Assembly (NCBI GenBank): GCA_040216735.1
Contig: JAVJOO010000001.1
Location: 171,978 to 235,977, forward strand
Direction of reading: 5' to 3'
Length of the DNA stretch: 64,000 nt
Source: Alphaproteobacteria bacterium
GTDB taxonomy: Bacteria > Pseudomonadota > Alphaproteobacteria > SHVP01
Shown here in pieces: positions 63,701 to 64,000 of this stretch. The position numbers and the translations under genes were made by a program. Under the pieces are notes generated by a model. That model searched no databases. It was not told the DNA's origin and worked only from the letters and a program-made list of their open reading frames with translations. Position 1 is the first letter of the stretch. Each line of letters starts with the position of its first letter.

Positions 63701-64000
63701 TCGTCCAACCCTTGCGCCGCTTCGGCGATGTCGAACGTGTATGAACCGTCAGCGTTGACAGTGAGCTGCCCGTACTGGCCTTCCCCGTCGCCCTGGAGCG
63801 AGAACGTCAGATCATCACCATCGACGTCGGCCGCATCCAAGTTGCCGGTCAGCTGGCCGGCATCTTCATTGCCCGTCACCGTCTCGGCTTGCGCCACCGG
63901 CCCATCGTTGCTGCCCGTGATCGTCACGGTGATCGTCTGGGTGCTCGTGACGTCGCCGTCCGTCACTTCATACGTGAAGGTCTCAACCGCGCTCTCGCCG
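57793..64000 (-). CDS. Large RTX adhesin with VCBS repeats (N-terminus outside window)
   Basis: The frame enters from the right edge and gives 2068 residues to the stop at 57793. From the N-terminal side: twelve VCBS-type repeats of about 100 residues (59665-64000); the eighth carries an extra about 200-residue domain with GDRDYDDVIMTL, resembling DUF4114 (about 60960-61780); a first RTX calcium-binding block (GGSGNDTLSG and similar, about 59250-59640); a LamG/concanavalin-like domain (about 58560-59240, AFWRLGETSG...EGAMDEVAFF); a second RTX block (about 58040-58550); and a C-terminal type I secretion end finishing TADNIEII. It is exported by the ABC/HlyD/TolC genes of this locus. The N-terminal retention module and LapG cleavage site would lie to the right of the window. 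Confidence 0.93.
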   Translation of the reverse strand, partial: GESAVETFTYEVTDGDVTSTQTITVTITGSNDGPVAQAETVTGNEDAGQLTGNLDAADVDGDDLTFSLQGDGEGQYGQLTVNADGSYTFDIAEAAQGLDDGESAVETFTYEVTDGDVVSTQTITVTITGSNDGPVAQAETVTGNEDAGQLTGNLDAADVDGDDLTFSLQGDGEGQYGQLTVNADGSYTFDIAEAAQGLDDGESAVETFTYEVTDGDVVSTQTITVTITGSNDGPVAQTEAVTGGEDAGQLTGNLDAADVDGDDLTFSLQGDGEGQYGQLTVNADGSYTFDIAEAAQGLDDGESAVETFTYEVTDGDVVSTQTIQVTITGSNDGPVAQAESVSGTEDAGQLTGNLDAADVDGDELTFSLQGDGEGQYGQLTVNADGSYTFDIAEAAQGLDDGESAVETFTYEVTDGDVTSTQTITVTITGSNDGPVAQVETVTGNEDAGLLTGNLDAADVDGDDLTFSLQGDGEGQYGQLTVNADGSYTFDIAEAAQGLDDGESAVETFTYEVTDGDVVSTQTITVTITGSNDGPVAQAETVSGNEDAGQLTGNLDAADVDGDDLTFSLQGSGQGQFGNMTVAANGAYVFAIGAAAQGLDDGESAVETFTYEVTDGDVTTTETITVTITGSNDGPVAQAETVTGNEDAGQLTGNLEANDIDGDNLTFGLSEGEDGIGQYGQLTVNPDGSYTFDIGEAAQSLANGESAVETFTYQVSDGDETVTQTITVTITGSDDNTPPVASPEFVTGTEDDGVINGNSGPEQATVTATFVGEEAGYRNIVGTYQVDADGNITDVSFVWTNASLQGSGGSMHRGDQASFETGDTGQFGMFIVADGYGQNGGLANFDLVNGSLEFRNADGSPATTDSVNPTLFYVSPTGAATALNGPTYHSASAALNPDGKIHTSLETDSDGNVTIGWEDLPGLGDRDYDDVIMTLNLGESGGILIDPGYSGGDTSDTLVGQLDATDADGDDLTFGLAAGEDGVGTYGTLVVNPDGTYAFTLNPNAQSLDDGEVGTETFTWQVSDGQGGIDTETITIQITGSNDGPVASAEIVSGSEDATITGNLDASDVEGDDLTFSLAAGEDGQGQFGSLTVNADGSYSFAPNAAAQGLDDGESATETFTWQVSDGDEIVTQTITVTITGANDGPVAVAETVSGSENATAIVGNLDATDVDGENLTFSLQGSGAGQFGTLTVNADGSYAFVPNAAAQGLDTGESAVETFTWQVTDGDAVTTQSIQITVTGANDGPVAAAEVVSGSEDAASITGNLDATDVDGENLTFSLVGSGQGQYGNLTVNADGSYSFVPNTAAQGLDTGESATQTFSWQVTDGDAVATQSIQITITGANDGPVAQAEVVSGSEDAGTITGNLEATDVDGETLTFSLASGEDGQGQYGQLTVNANGTYSFALGNAAQALNSGQSVVETFTYAVTDGDATAMQTISITIQGSDEGNVIVGTECGEYIYGTYQDDQIFGLGGGDAIFAGSGNDTVDGGEGNDWIFGGSGNDTLSGSDGNDYLTGESGNDTLYGGDGNDELYGSSGNDVLIGGAGNDEIDGGSNDDFIEGGAGEDEIEGGSGDDVIYGDTATVGEAPDYAEAVNEHAPVAFWRLGETSGTTAADETGQHAGTYHGGVDLGAPGIGDGAAATFDGHNEYVTIPHSDAFEADSGTVMMWVRPDDLGGHQGLFSKDSRGYDDGGHLHIELDGSKVRVRLQEDDRSHYVESNSGAAQEGQWMQIAFTWGAAGMALYINGQEVDTDSYTGGIANNEEPIVLGASQTYSSDGTANYLRDYFEGAMDEVAFFDSALSDDAIADTYMAGSWDTLGGDDEIDAGSGDDTVYGGAGDDEIDGGSGEDVLHGGAGDDEIDGGSGDDTIYGDAGDDEIEAGSGDDIVYGGAGDDEIEGDDGDDTLYGDEGDDELEGGRGNDTLYGGVGDDELEGDDGNDVLYGGAGDDEIDGDSGNDIIIGGDGADILDGGSGNDIFLYNAASEGGDTVVGFDNDKDMFRFDGEDFGGFGNYTVEHQGSNFTIIGEDGSKIGFDDDSNTLFYQGAGAPEDSYQTIATVSGDDVTADNIEII
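59665..64000 (-). repeat. VCBS repeat array with 300-bp DNA period
   Basis: Twelve repeats are separated by exactly or nearly 300 bp (junctions around 63900, 63600, 63300, 63000, 62700, 62400, 62100, 61795, 60870, 60570, 60270, 59970). The five copies from about 62400 to 64000 are close to identical even at DNA level, the older copies near 60000 have diverged. The array continues beyond the right edge. Confidence 0.9.

Noticed and set aside
59665..64000. Regular repeats considered as a CRISPR array
   Set aside because: The period is 300 bp, the repeats are coding and in frame, and there are no short unique spacers.

Overview
The window reads as chromosomal DNA of a GC-rich alphaproteobacterium, probably near the Rhodospirillales. 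The evidence is a UPF0262 gene (a family known mainly from alphaproteobacteria), the ordered block UPF0262 / low-Mr phosphatase / infA / maf / RNase G / yacG, quinone-linked sulfite oxidation genes, and the codon bias. Nothing in the sequence fixes the genus.

Layout. (1) 1-2677 is the end of a defence island of visibly lower G+C: the C-terminus of a probable DrmA-type helicase, a DrmB-type DUF1998 protein and a GIY-YIG nuclease-like protein. It stops 132 bp from the 3' end of a tRNA-Phe gene (2810-2885). (2) 3040-11527 is a mostly minus-strand housekeeping block (yacG, DUF983, rsgA, rng, maf, infA, phosphatase, UPF0262, zinc ribbon), interrupted by a LysR / NAD-epimerase / membrane-protein cassette on the other strand. 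(3) 11550-21718 is a catabolic cluster of unknown substrate: a UbiD-type decarboxylase diverges from an operon of amidohydrolase, two tandem isochorismatase-fold hydrolases, an acyl-CoA synthetase, a double alpha/beta-hydrolase, an FAD oxidase and an MFS transporter. (4) 21841-23861 holds a small orphan protein with its own terminator and a GAF/HD-GYP phosphodiesterase. (5) 23945-33349 is a redox and sulfur module: ScsB/DsbD-like reductase, TlpA-like thioredoxin, TusA, a TIGR02186-like protein, a TauE exporter and a three-subunit SoeABC-type sulfite dehydrogenase. (6) 33374-45421 holds a TPR/beta-barrel outer-membrane protein, a DUF962 protein, a MerR-controlled fatty-acid beta-oxidation operon, a REP-like hairpin, an enoyl-CoA hydratase, an SCP2 protein, a thioesterase and a haloalkane dehalogenase. 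(7) 45588-64000 is a large-adhesin locus: type I secretion ABC protein, membrane fusion protein, CHASE2 cyclase, TolC-like protein, SUMF1-fold protein, a membrane receptor with a degenerate HD-GYP domain, a LapG-like protease, and the C-terminal 2068 residues of a VCBS/RTX adhesin that runs off the right edge.

How the genes may work together. The last region looks like a LapA/LapG adhesin system. No LapD (degenerate GGDEF-EAL receptor) is visible. Divergent from the LapG-like protease gene there is instead a two-TM protein with a large periplasmic domain, a PAS domain and an HD-GYP domain that has lost its HD pair and its GYP tyrosine. I propose, as inference, that this protein does LapD's job with a different nucleotide-receptor fold. 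This is the most interesting candidate system in the window. The defence island is second: DrmA/DrmB-like genes followed by a GIY-YIG protein where DISARM usually has the PLD-family DrmC.
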